Source: Saururus chinensis
Taxonomy: Eukaryota > Streptophyta > Magnoliopsida > Piperales > Saururaceae
Direction: 5' to 3'
NCBI GenBank assembly: GCA_035235625.1
Contig: CP141142.1
Span: forward strand, 10,756,995-10,820,994
Length of the DNA: 64,000 nt
This document shows positions 48,887 to 59,651 of the stretch, in pieces; within the stretch, counting starts at the first letter, position 1, and each line of letters starts with the position of its first letter. The notes below the pieces were generated by a model that saw only the letters and a program-made list of their open reading frames with translations, was not told where the DNA came from and made no database searches. Made by a program: the position numbers and the translations under genes.

Positions 48887-49243
48887 ACTTAGTAACTATT
48901 TCAAAAAGAAAAAGGTTATTGCATATTAAGTACTAATGACCAATATCAAAAGCCACCAATATATCATGCATGGAGCAAGTAAATCACAAAGGTTGTTGCT
49001 ACACCACCAAAGCAAAGAAACCAACAAGGAAAAAACAAAATGCAATAAGAAAAATAATTCTATGGGACCAGTTCACGGCTTCATGCGATGCCCAGCCAAC
49101 CAATTTCCAAAATACAAATATCAAACTTAAGCTCCAAAGACGAGAGGACAAAAAAGAGAAAATGGAATAAATTATGACTGTCACCTAGCTATAAGAAACC
49201 TTTAAGACAAGTTTCAATGGATTTGTACGGATAAAAATTGTAC

Positions 49244-50350
49244 CTTCAAAGTCGTCAATAGAAAACATCACTCTAGTATGAGATGCAAGCTTGTCATTTA
49301 TACTGCTTATTTTAGACAGTACATAAAGTAACTCCACGGCAGTGGCTTTCCCTTTTGCTTCATTTTCCTTGTGTGTGTGTGTAAGAGAGAGAGGTCAAGT
49401 TAATAGTCAAGCATCATAAAACCAACTCTAAAACTGGGCTGTGATGAGCTAAATAGTCAATATTTAATAGTGGATTTAGTAAAAATTCTGTTAAAAGCAA
49501 ACAAGCATCGCTGGCTGGTTTAGTTATCACCGAAAAGGCTCATTATGGGCTATGTAAACTTGTTTTTTATCCAAAGATGATATCATGATATACTATCATA
49601 AAAAACTCGAGCAACCAAATCATTATTACCTTTCTTTCTAAGTTTTTCTTCTCCTTCTAGCGCTTCTTAATTTCACATAAAAATGGTGTCAGAGCATCAG
49701 AGGGCAGCATATCACTCAAGTTAATTTCATACAGTAGCAATTAATTATTAAAAAATGTAAGAACAAAAAAACAAAAAGCTTAGACTATTGAAAACCCCAG
49801 AGCATGTGTACCAGTTAAAGAACTTTCTTTTAAATACCTTGGAGGAAGCAAATCATGGCTACCAAATGGTGAAGTAGATATCTCATGTTCAAAGGGTGAA
49901 GTAGGAGGAGTTGACCATCAGATGCCTACAAAACCCCCATTAGTCTATGTTACATACATTTTCATACCACATGCAATATAACAACATAGAAGCAATTTTT
50001 CTATATTACCAAATTAAAATGAAAATAAAAAACATTAGTACGTTAGGAGTTAATAATCTTTCAGTTACACAACTGGACCAGATAAAAATTGTTTCATTGG
50101 CATTCACCAATACTTGGTGGAAAGTGTAGGACTCCTTTACATCTTTGGAGCTTTCTACAAGCTTTTGTAAGTTCTTATTTTCCACAACCTCTTCCAATTG
50201 TTCTAAAATGGATGTTGATGGTACAACACTGGGAGATATACCATTTCTGCTGGCAAATCCCTCCAATGATTGAGCCTCTACTCCATTTAAACCACCATAA
50301 AGTTTATGATGAAGTGGTTCAAAAGTTTTCAAGGAGAGGACATCAGACTC
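49244..50350 (-). pseudogene. RNF10-like RING-finger gene fragment (C-terminal exons)
   Basis: Four minus-strand exon-like segments follow the order of plant RNF10 homologues: 50350-50114 (LKTFEPLHHKLYGG to SKDVKESYTFHQ), 49925-49838 (ASDGQLLLLHPLNMRYLLHH), about 49730-49630 (LYEINLSDMLPSDAL, then EIKKR, stop, KEKKNLERK) and 49367-49244 (GKATAVELLYVLSKISS to MFSIDDFEG). Splice borders are mostly canonical. Decay is clear: a one-base loss after LLHH shifts the frame, the exon before LYEINL is missing, and TAG interrupts EIKKR. The RING domain is absent. RNF10 homologues are RING-type E3 ligases in other eukaryotes. The fragment lies between transposase and RGLG fragments on the same strand. 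Confidence 0.8.
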
Positions 50351-50415
50351 CTATAACAATTACTTATTATCAATGAATATTTGTCAAGCATGCAAAAACG
50401 AAATGGGCATATTCC

Positions 50416-50416
<1 letters not shown>

Positions 50417-50502
<86 letters not shown>

Positions 50503-50512
50503 AGAGAGAGAG
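50417..50512. repeat. (TA)n then (AG)n microsatellite
   Basis: About 82 bp of TA with one aat interruption is followed by a short AG run. Confidence 0.95.
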
Positions 50513-50730
50513 ATTATACAACAATTAATATCCAATGTAGAATAAAGTCATCTATTTACTGATGACTTGCCCAATTTTCTAGCCAAGGTAGCATATAGAA
50601 TGAAGATTTGGATTTACTACTTGCAGAAAGAAAATCACCAAGAAAAACTACTATTGTGCAACTAATGGACATTAAAATTAGTAACAAAAAATAGAAAATC
50701 TCCAAGAAATACTATTGTTTCTTGTCTCAA

Positions 50731-51445
50731 CCATGGAAGGCCGTATCGATACGCATAAGAGTATCGATGATCATGGATACGGGTACACACCGATGATACA
50801 CTTGGTACGCGCCGAAACGGGTATAAACCCTTTTATAAATATAAAAAAAATTATAATTAATACTATATCATTATAATACTTCTTTTAGAGCATAATAAAA
50901 CCATATAATGCCGTATCAACCGATACGGGTATTCTAAAATTAGTTCATTCATAACTATATATTATTGTGCTCTCCATCCCATATAAATTATTGGACATTC
51001 TTTTCAATATTAAGTACTTTAAAATTAATTAATTTTAAAAATAAATAATATAATTAATATGAGTTTAAGTTATATGTTTAAATAAATGTATATTTGTTGA
51101 GCACTATATGTAAAACAAAAAATTATGTAAATTGTATGGACCTACCCGTATTGATCTTATATAACTTTAAAAATAAATTTTTTAATATAACTAAAACTTA
51201 AACTTTTAAAGAAGTTGGGTTTGAATTGTGTATTTATTTTTAAGAAAAAAATTTGAAAAAAAATTAATTTTTTTAATAAAAAAATAATTTTTTAAATAAA
51301 AAAATATTTTTAAAAATACTGTATCGATATGTATCGGCCGTATCGATATGGTACGGCCGATACGGCCGGTACATATCGGTATTTCATGTGGGGGGCATAT
51401 CACCCCCCGTATCGTACCGATATCGACCGATACGGCCTTCCATGG
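50731..51445. mobile_element. 715-bp MITE with CCATGGAAGGCCGTATCG termini
   Basis: The left end CCATGGAAGGCCGTATCGAT is the inverted complement of the right end (ATCGACCGATACGGCCTTCCATGG with small differences). The direct repeat tctcaa flanks both sides (50725-50730 and 51446-51451). Subterminal cgtatcgatacg/tatcggccgtatcg motifs cluster near each end, and the centre is AT-rich and non-coding. The superfamily is uncertain: six bases is not a standard target length for one family. Confidence 0.8.
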
Positions 51446-51763
51446 TCTCAACACACCATAACAAACACACTTTAACAACTAAAATAAAAAATAGATCAAC
51501 TTGTCATCACTTTTCCATCTAGAAGTCTACCTCAGTTGCCACCACCCAATAAAAGAAAAATAATTTCACTTAGTTGTCGTATTGGTTCAACTTAAAATAA
51601 AGCAATAAAATTATAATCACCTAAGTTGGAAATAAAATTTTCAATTAGAGAAGTAGGATGTATATATTTCTCCCATGTAAGATTGCATAAACTCCATCAT
51701 TTGTTCCATCGTTGCTTCTAATTGTCTGAATCGTTCTTTGTTTTCCGACGACTCTTCCTATAA

Positions 51764-52250
51764 TTATTGGACATGATTTTTGTACCAATTAGCCTCCTCC
51801 ACGAGTTCTACAATCCAATCCTTCATCGTGTTATGCTCAGCACTTGAGGAGCTTCTCCTATTACTAGATGACCCCCACAAATTAGTTGGAGTAGGGCCAG
51901 TACCATAGTCTTGAATTTGACCATGTCTCTCTGGACTCATTAACTCAGAATATGCATCGTTTGGTGATGGAAATGGTGTGTCCTCAAAACCATGTTGTGG
52001 CATAAGGGAGGTCATATGTGCTTGTAATCCAAACAACTTTTCTATAATAAGCTATGACATACATAGAGAGAGAGAGAATTAAAAGAAATAAACTTTCTCA
52101 AGGTATAATTAATGACTTATTAAAGGAAAATGGCTAACTTACCATAGCGTTCTCAATCTTTTCATTTCTGGGAGTACCATTTTTATGTTTATAATTCTTC
52201 AAAAAGAGTTCTAATCGAGATGGTTCGACACCCATTTCACTTTTCATTTG
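51764..52250 (-). pseudogene. CACTA-associated plant transposase (Ptta/En/Spm-type) C-terminal remnant
   Basis: Minus-strand segments read SEMGVEPSRLELFLKNYKHK and GTPRNEKIENAM, then, after a probable intron or break, LFGLQAHMTSLMPQHGFED and WIVELVEEANWYKN. This is the usual C-terminal style of the second ORF of plant CACTA elements. More fragments of the same frame may reach 52830 (NWEEMERFQM) but are broken. Confidence 0.6.
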
Positions 52251-53068
52251 CTAAAAAATAAGTAAAGAACTCATGATTTTCATAATTTCCAAAAAAATAT
52301 AAATACACTAAAATTTAGTAAATGTATCGAATATGCATACCTCCTCATGGGCTTTTAGTCCCAGCTGTATGGACTATTTTTTACTTATAATAGTGTTGCT
52401 TATTATTTGCATGCAATTTCTGTATGAAAGCATCATTGTAAGTCTATATGTAAATTTTAACAATTATAAAAAATTTATTATTCTAATATATATACCTTAT
52501 TATTTGGTCTTTTCCATCAAGTAATTAGTGATCTTCACTGTGCGGTAAAAACACCTTCACCTTCAGGAGGTGGTATGTGATTTTGTTCCACTTTGGTGCA
52601 TACATCAAAATAGTTCTTTTTAATTCACATTTGAAATCTCTCCATTTCTTCCCAATTGAATTTAGTGTTAAACTTTTTTGCTGCCTCATCAATATTAAAT
52701 GTTTTTAGATGGTTCAAATATAAATTTGATGATAATGTAAAAAAAAATGTAAAAAAAACAAGATCCCAAAGTTTGGTTACCATTAGATGGATCCATGCCT
52801 TTGTCCTTTTTTTTGGCACATGTAGCACCAATCTTCCACATTTAGCAGGAATAATTACACATCTCTAGCTAGTTTCCCCATATAATTGTTGAATTTACAT
52901 GCATTTTCTCTATATAATTGTCCATCAAACAAGACATCTAATTTTGGTGCATTAGGTCGTGTTACACAACATTTTCTCCGTAGAATTGTCCCTCTTCCTT
53001 TTTCCTTACAACCTCCGCAACATTCTCATGTGCTAGTTCTTATCGCAAATCCATCTTTTAAAAAATTT

Positions 53069-53070
<2 letters not shown>

Positions 53071-53111
<41 letters not shown>
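53071..53111. repeat. (TA)n microsatellite
   Basis: About 40 bp of TA dinucleotides. Confidence 0.95.
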
Positions 53112-53113
<2 letters not shown>

Positions 53114-53449
53114 CAGTAATAACTTAAAGTTAATTATGATGGTAAAACAATTAATTCAAAACATAATTCATGATTATAAAACACTAAACACACAACATAA
53201 ATTACTAATACCAAAATCTATGGAACAAATGAAAGAAGCAAAAAAAATTCTCACAAAGCAAACACAGTCTTAACTCAAATAAATCTAATTCAATAGTGTT
53301 CCCATGTTGCAACGAAACAAACAATGCTAATCACCCTCTTCTACACTCAAATCATTAAAAAAAACTGTCACAAAGTAAACATAGTCTTAACTCAAATAAA
53401 TCTAATTCAATAGTGTTCCCATGATACAGCGAAGCAAACAATACTAATC

Positions 53450-54386
53450 ATTACCCTCCTCTGCACTCGAATCTGAATAGTTATCATCTTCTTCAACAAT
53501 CAAAATGGATGGATGAGCAAGTTGAATACCGAACATTTCCAAATTTGAATATACAATTGCTCCTTCTAAATCTAACCTCAACCAATTAAAAACATCATCA
53601 ACAACATTGACATTACTTGGTTCCTACTGACCATATATCTCATCTAAAGGCACTTCTTATAGTTTTTAGCTAGTAACAATTAGTTTATATTTTGGCTTAG
53701 TCTTGACTACAACATACTACTCTGGGTCGTAGTGAACTTGCACATAGAAAACTTGCTTCACTTGAGTTGCCAATAAATAGGGTCCCTTGATCTCTCCATG
53801 GCTGCTAAACATCAATCTTGTAAATTTTAGAAGAGTAAATCCATGAATATCAACCTTAATTCCTCTACCATATGCTCTTGTATCTACCCAATCACATTTT
53901 AACAAAACAAACTTGAGGTTAACAACATAATTTAACTCAATTATGTGAGTTAAGGGACCATAATAAGTTATAGGAGCTTAAATTGGGGATTTGTCCCTAG
54001 AACTTGCATAGCATGTAGTTTCTACTGTGACTGCCACACCACTATTTTGGATCGTAACCCTCCTATCTCTATCAAAGATATAAAATTTATATCATGTTGT
54101 AGTCATGTAGGTAGTTAATAGCTTTGCCATAAAACTTGGGCCCTATGCAAGTAATTCAATTCCTTTTGAAATTACAATATTTGATTTTACTTGATCTCAA
54201 CCTACATGAAATGAGCAATTATAAAAAAATCAATAACGCAAATTTTAAATAAATATTTTGTTAGAATTAGATGCTCCCATATATTACCCATCCTTGGACC
54301 AATTGATGAATTGTTCATTTTGCATTTGTTGTATTTCATGGGGTGTTACCCTTTGATGTAGTAGATGAAGGGTTTGTTCATGTTGT
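53450..54386 (-). pseudogene. CACTA TNP2-type transposase, DUF4216 part
   Basis: The minus strand encodes HQRVTPHEIQQMQNEQFINW, then after a gap LKCDWVDTRAYGRGIKVDIH, GFTLLKFTRLMFSSHGEIKG and LLATQVKQVFYVQVHYDPE, the DUF4216 signature of CACTA transposase proteins. The frame is broken. It continues the sequence at 57319-58307, from which a 2.92-kb insertion separates it. Confidence 0.8.
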
Positions 54387-54585
54387 CTACATGTAACAGC
54401 CCTAATTTTAGGTAAAAAAATATTTCTTTGCTTTGCTTGTGTGTCTTTTTTGCTGCCAGTATTTGCTTTCAAACCCTACGATTGTTTTGTATGTCAACCG
54501 ATTAGGTTTTTGGTCCAACCCTTGTGTGGAAGGGGGTAGGCCACTTAGGGTTTAGGGGTTCAGAGGTCCAACTTTGGTTGGAAGT

Positions 54586-54790
54586 CCTAAATGTACTAGA
54601 AGTTGGAATTCCTACTCGTGCTTAGAGTTAAAAGTCCTACTCGTGCTTGGAGTTGGAAGTCTTAATCGTGCTAGGAGTTGGATGTCCTACTCGTGCTTGG
54701 AGTTGGGAGTCCTGCTCGTGCTAGGAGTTGAGAATCCTAATCATGCTAGGAGTTGGGAGTCTAATCGTGTTTGGAGTTGAGTGTCCTAAG
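54586..54790. repeat. 25-bp tandem repeat, about eight copies
   Basis: Units of the form cctactcgtgcttggagttg plus gaagt recur at exact 25-bp spacing (54611, 54636, 54661, 54686, 54711) and then drift. The array lies upstream of the TATA-like site of the LTR. Confidence 0.9.
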
Positions 54791-55547
54791 GGATTCAGTT
54801 TTTGATAAATTAGTAAGAGTCCAAGACTTGTGGGAGACCCAAGAGGATTGTGAGGGAGCAGCCCCTAGAGTGTAGGGGCGAACTCCATAAGCATAGGAGA
54901 GGTCTTTAGGACTCTATTTTGTGTTCTTATCTTAATAGGAAGGGGGGGAATATAGGGCTCTTATAGAGGAGACCACCCACATTAGGTCAGCCCTCTTATT
55001 GGCTCTAAAATCCTAGAAGTAGGAGGGGACTTTATAAAAGGGGAAAGGAGGGGCGAACCACCCTTTTTGGGCATTGGTTCGAACTACACTTCTCCTATCT
55101 TCTTCCTTTTCTTCCTTCTCCTAGCAAGGACCTCCATAACCAGCAAGTTTAGTAGGCACAAATCAGCCTCTTTGGATTGAATTCAAGGATTAAAAGCATA
55201 GGAGAAAGGACTAGGAGTTTTGGGGACAAGTTGGTACAAGTATGTGCTTCTTTTTACACCCTTAAGCATGAGATTTTGATAAATGTGATTCAGCCATAGT
55301 TCAGCCTTGTTTTAAGGGGGTTTTTGATGTCATGAATTAGCCTTTACTAGTTTTGAATGATTGTGATGTTATATCTTATATATATGGCTGAATTGTGCAT
55401 GCATGATTCTAATTTTTGTTAAGTAGATTATCCTTAATTCATGCAAGCATATTGCTGATTTTTATCGTCTATCTTAGCCCTATGTTGGCATGAATGATTC
55501 TGATTCTATTCATGTTTATTACTCATAATTTGGGAATAAACTCTGAT

Positions 55548-55900
55548 GAATTTATTCCCTGGTTTGTGGCCTTAGTTTAGGCCATACTTTGGCCAATTTA
55601 TTCCTTGGTTTGTGGTCTTAGTTTAGGCCATACTTTAGTCAATTTATTCCCTGGTTTGTGGCCTTAGTTTAGGCCATACTTTGGCTAATTTATTCCCTGG
55701 TTTGCGGCCTTAGTTTAAGCCATACTTTGGCCAATTTATTCCTTAGTTTATGGCCTTAGTTTAGGCCATACTTTGGTCAATTTATTCCCTAGTTTGTGGC
55801 CTTAGTTTAGGCCATACTTTGGCCAATCTATTCCCTGGTTTGTTGCCTTAGTTTAGGCTATAATTTTGCCAATTTAAGTCCATAATTTGAAGCCTTGTTT
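55548..55900. repeat. 46-bp tandem repeat, about seven copies
   Basis: Units of the form tttattccctggtttgtggc, cttagtttaggccatacttt, ggccaa repeat with 46-bp spacing and few changes. Degenerate half-units continue to about 56150. Confidence 0.9.
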
Positions 55901-57318
55901 TAGGCTCTACTTTGGCCAAATTAATACCAAATTCTCAGCATTGGTTTAAGTTATAATCATCCTGAGAGAATACCTAAATTTTAGCCCTAGTTTAGGTTGT
56001 ATTATTGTCTATCTAATACTTAATTCTCAGCTTTGATTTAGGTGATAATCTTGCTTAATGAATCCCTGAATTTTGAGCCTTAGTTCATAATATATTCATG
56101 TTTATTAAGTCTTTGAGTTTTAGCCTAAGATGCCTTTGAAATTTAGCCTATATTGTTCCTAAATTTCAGCCTTGATTGTGATATACATTAGGGTGAATGT
56201 TGATGGTTGTATTAGCTTAAATTAGTCATGTTAGGTGGCTGACTTGAGTTGTTCATCTCAGCCCCAAATCTTTTTCATTATAATGTTGAATTGGTCGGTT
56301 CATCTCAGCATAAGTCTGAGTCATTGTCATATTGATTAGTTCACATACTTAAGCCCTAAAAGCTGCCTATTATCTTGCCAATCATGAGAGTCGGTTGCAT
56401 GCATGATAGGTTGTGTTTAGTATCAAATCTTTGGATGCATTAAGTCATATGTTCATTCAGCATTATGTTAGTTCACAGCAATAGCCATGGCGGTAATCTT
56501 TCAGACCTTTGTGGTCTCCGCTCCTTTGGGACGATGGATCCCTACAAATGTGCAAACCAGGTTTTTGAGCATCATGGAAGGCTCATCTACCTTCAGTCGT
56601 TGTGTCCATGAGCACAGCTGGTACCTGCATCACTAGACCCATGGCTGATCCAAGTGGATCCCTAAGGATTAGGAATTCCTTGCTTATGTGCAGTACTCGT
56701 CGTGAAAAGGAGTCAATTTTTCAAATGACAATAAAGGAGTTATTTTTTGAACAGTGTAGACATCAGTTGAGTTGTTTAAGTTTGCATGAGTTTTCAGTTT
56801 AAGAGTGTGGTTTATTTGATAATCATTACTCTGTATATTACCTTTATGTGATACCTTTTGCAGGATGTTTTGCATTGTGTTGACATATGTTTTTCCACTA
56901 TTTTGTCCATTATCATAATCTTCTGTTTGAGGGTGGTTTTTCATGCCACCTACTGAGTATTTGTAAAAAAATACTCATGCATCTTTTGATGCAGGATCAA
57001 CACTAGTTTTAGAGTAGGAGTTTTCTTAGCAGGAGTTGCCCAGAGTTAGCATGGTAGATTCTCCACAGATAGTAGAACTTTATTTTATTTACTTCATGCT
57101 AAATTGTAATAAGGCACGATGTTGCCATCATATTTCTAATCATGTTATTTTATTTTGTTATAGTATTTGTACTTGGCTGAGCCAAGATCCTTGTTAATGA
57201 AGATTTTGCTTTAGTAGGTAATTTATTTATGTGTTGTGACATTGGCTTGGCAAGTTAACAACCTGAGTTAGCATTGTCACATGCTTATGTGAATGAAAAT
57301 CCGGGCTGTTACACTACA

Positions 57319-58307
57319 ATTAATGAATGATGTCATTGATGAAACTAGAGATTCAGTGCACGTAAAATCAATTTAGAAGCTAAGAAGTTCTTACCTTATA
57401 TATGATGCAACTATCTCGCTATTGAACAACACATAACAATATGCCTACTCCCACTCAATATGGCTTAGGTAGAACACAATACCACCCACATCATCATTCC
57501 CATCTTGATTCCTTGTTTCAACATTTTTGTCGTGAAAATATCTTGAACAAAATGTGAAACACTCTTCACCAATGTATCCTTCAGCAATGGACCCTTCTGG
57601 TTGAGCTTTATTATAGATATATAATTTTAAAGTATACAATTACCTACAATATCCACAATTATATATATTTAATAGTGCATGTATCAGTAATTAAAAATTC
57701 TTTTAAAAATATCATTATATAAAGCATACCTTTCAATGAAATACATCCATCAATAATGAACTGATCGACCAAAATTGCCTCATAGGCCAAATGTATGGGT
57801 AAGTGCACTATAACATCAAAACGTGTAGGTGGGAAAATAGTTCTAAATGACAAAGGATTATGGGAATGTGATCATGAAACTATCTTAAATCCTCATCTTT
57901 GCATTCCTTAGAGCATAAGTCAAGAAAGAAGTTACTTAGTTTGATCAACACATATACTACATTTTTTGGCAGTGTCCTTTAGATAGCTAGAGGGAGGAAT
58001 TGTTGCATTATAACATGTGAATCATGACTCTTAAGCCTGACTATTTTGCATTCTTGTATATTAATATACCTCCCTATGTTAATTGAGTAACCATAGGGGA
58101 CTCTCAAGTTCTTCATTACTCTACAAAAAAACTCTTTCTCAGGTGGTAGACAAGTTGACCTTTTATCTACATGCCATTCCAGAAAAAGTCCTTTCCTCAC
58201 CCCCAATTCTTGCAAATGGAGGTGTGCATTTAAAATGTTCTTCGTCTTCTTTGCATCATTCAATAAAGTCCCAATTATACTATCACACACATTTTTCTCT
58301 ATGTGCA
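57319..58307 (-). pseudogene. CACTA TNP2 transposase, DUF4218 part
   Basis: The minus strand reads MHIEKNVCDSIIGTLLNDAK, KTKNILNAHLHLQELGVRKG, GLKSHDSHV-like RLKSHDSHVIMQQFLPLAI, then FPPTRFDVIVHLPIHLAYEA and PEGSIAEGYIGEECFTFCSR. This is the conserved order after the TNP2 catalytic core. Stops and frame changes separate the pieces. The N-terminal core is missing because an LTR begins at 58308; it would lie beyond the window. Confidence 0.88.
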
Positions 58308-59406
58308 TGTAATGCTCCTGATTTTTCTACAATTGTTTTGCTATTTTTCTCATCATTTTCAACAAGAAAATGTGACACTTCGATATATTTATTTTCATGT
58401 ATTTTACCCTAGTATTTATACCTGTAGAGTAGGGTGTGGGGCTAAGTCATGGCCATTGGGCTTTGATGTGTCACAAATATTTTCAGTGTGAATTTTGGAT
58501 ACACAATGCTAAGAAAGTAGATCAATGTGTAAGATGTGTATGTGGAAGAAAATAGATATATGAGGACCCTAGAGGTGTCACCACCCTCCCCTTGCCCCTC
58601 CCTAAGTTACTAAACTTTTCCTTGGTATTTTCTCATTGTCCAATTCATTTTTTAGCCGTTGGAGTGCTTCTAGCCACCATCCTGCCTCCATAGCATGGCC
58701 CAAAGGCATAGGAGGTCCACCCCTCCCAGCCCTCTCTTGTGCCTGACACTGCCTCCTCTGCTTTTGCCTGCTTGTTTCCCTTCCACCCGTGCCAAACGAC
58801 CCTTTTGGTTGGGTCTTTGGCCATTGCCGCTACTGAACAGCAAGGGCTAGCCAACCACCGGGACTTCGTCTTTGTCCAATGATGATGGTCAAGCCACCCT
58901 AGTCTAACCTATCTGTTTATTTGCCTCTTTGCTCCTCCACCCACGGTATGGTGAACTGCCTCCTTTGTTTATGTTTTGTTTTGCCATTTTGGGCCATTGT
59001 AGCATCGTTGAACGCCGGATGACCTATGACCATATTTGGTTTGGTTTTCCTCAATCTGGCAATAGGGGGATTACCTCTATTGGCCTTAGCACGATGATGG
59101 CCCCATGGCCTTCGCTCTGCCTCAGCCCGACTCCAAAACACCCATTTGTCCTTTGTCATGCTAGATGCATAGCCGCCCATACCAATTATTTTGGTCATGG
59201 GTGGCGATTGGCAATGTTGTTATTTTTGTTTGACACCATCACCTGACCTTAGCTTTGTCACTCTTGTGAGCTTAGAGCCACCTCCAGACCCACTAACTGA
59301 CCTTATTCCCCTCAGGTGACCCTTTTTGGCTATGTGCGCAAGTGAATGCACATGTGATTTAGGGTATAAGCACTATTTTTGTGTTTGCCCTTTTGGCATG
59401 ACCTTC
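58308..59406 (+). mobile_element. LTR fragment related to the 4.84-kb solo LTR
   Basis: It begins TGTAATGCTCCTGATTTTTC and for about 190 bp follows the minus-strand start of the 41861-46702 element, including the gaaaatgtgacacttcg and tatttatacctgtagagt phrases. It then becomes GC-richer without a recognisable protein. Its 3' end is not clear; another TG-starting sequence begins at 59407. Confidence 0.6.
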
Positions 59407-59651
59407 TGTAATGCCCCATTTTTTTATTATATCCAACCCAAGGGGTTAGTGGTAAATATAAAATTTTTGGATAAGTTTTAGGGGTTTTAAGGGATAAAAT
59501 CCCAATGTATAGGTAGAGCTCAAAGTAACTAGCGTAACGAATCAAAGAACGCATTAAACGAAGGTTTGGGGCAAAAGTTACGACCTATGGAAGGGTGCCA
59601 TAATGAGCAGAACCCACTTGAAAAGTACCGAATAACCTACCCTAAGGTCTT
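59407..59651 (+). mobile_element. truncated LTR-like fragment, host of the Athila-type insertion
   Basis: It starts TGTAATGCCCC, a common LTR start, runs 245 bp, and is cut by the Athila-type LTR at 59652. The continuation should lie beyond the window, next to that element's other end. Confidence 0.45.

Larger units (their letters stand above)
40334..49060. repeat. tandem array of about 1.17-1.21-kb units carrying RGLG exons, interrupted
   Basis: The unit start g(a/g)ccaacatcaaaagccacc occurs at 40334, 41501 and 48938. Unit 1 is 1167 bp. Unit 2 is about 1214 bp after removing the 4842-bp and 1371-bp insertions and their duplicated targets. A third, partial unit shows about 100 bp of similarity from 48938 before diverging. 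All units run the same way, and both complete units carry the same two RGLG exons on the minus strand. Confidence 0.85.
54392..57313 (+). mobile_element. 2.92-kb solo LTR-like element
   Basis: The ends TGTAACAGCCC and GGGCTGTTACA are perfect 11-bp inverted copies starting TG and ending CA. A perfect 5-bp target duplication, ctaca, flanks it (54387-54391 and 57314-57318). It splits the DUF4216 region. A TATA-like tttataaaag near 55030 suggests plus orientation. There is no gag or pol. It contains 25-bp and 46-bp tandem arrays. Confidence 0.88.
39973..58307 (-). mobile_element. CACTA (En/Spm) transposon carrying host gene fragments, 5' end outside the window
   Basis: The left terminus reads CACCACGAAAAAAGG, one base from a CACTA start, and interrupts copia gag. 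The next 360 bp hold subterminal-type motifs in both orientations (ttagcggca, agtgccactaat, cggtggtgct, gcggcactttaaaaagtggc). Transposase remnants occur on the minus strand at 51.7-58.3 kb. Between them lie RGLG-like and RNF10-like gene pieces. At least four later insertions sit inside and account for about 9.85 kb of the span. Assigning the terminus and the transposase to one element is an inference; the right end is not in the window. The 58,308 insertion cuts the TNP2 frame. Confidence 0.6.

Noticed and set aside
50329..50535. Minus-strand frame with Ile-Tyr repeats
   Set aside because: Translation of a (TA)n microsatellite.
54574..54780. 68-codon frame with RSW-YSCLELGVLLVLGV units
   Set aside because: Translation of the 25-bp tandem repeat within the 2.92-kb LTR.
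58645..59246. Frames of 60-105 codons on both strands
   Set aside because: They lie in LTR-type sequence with no conserved motif on either strand.
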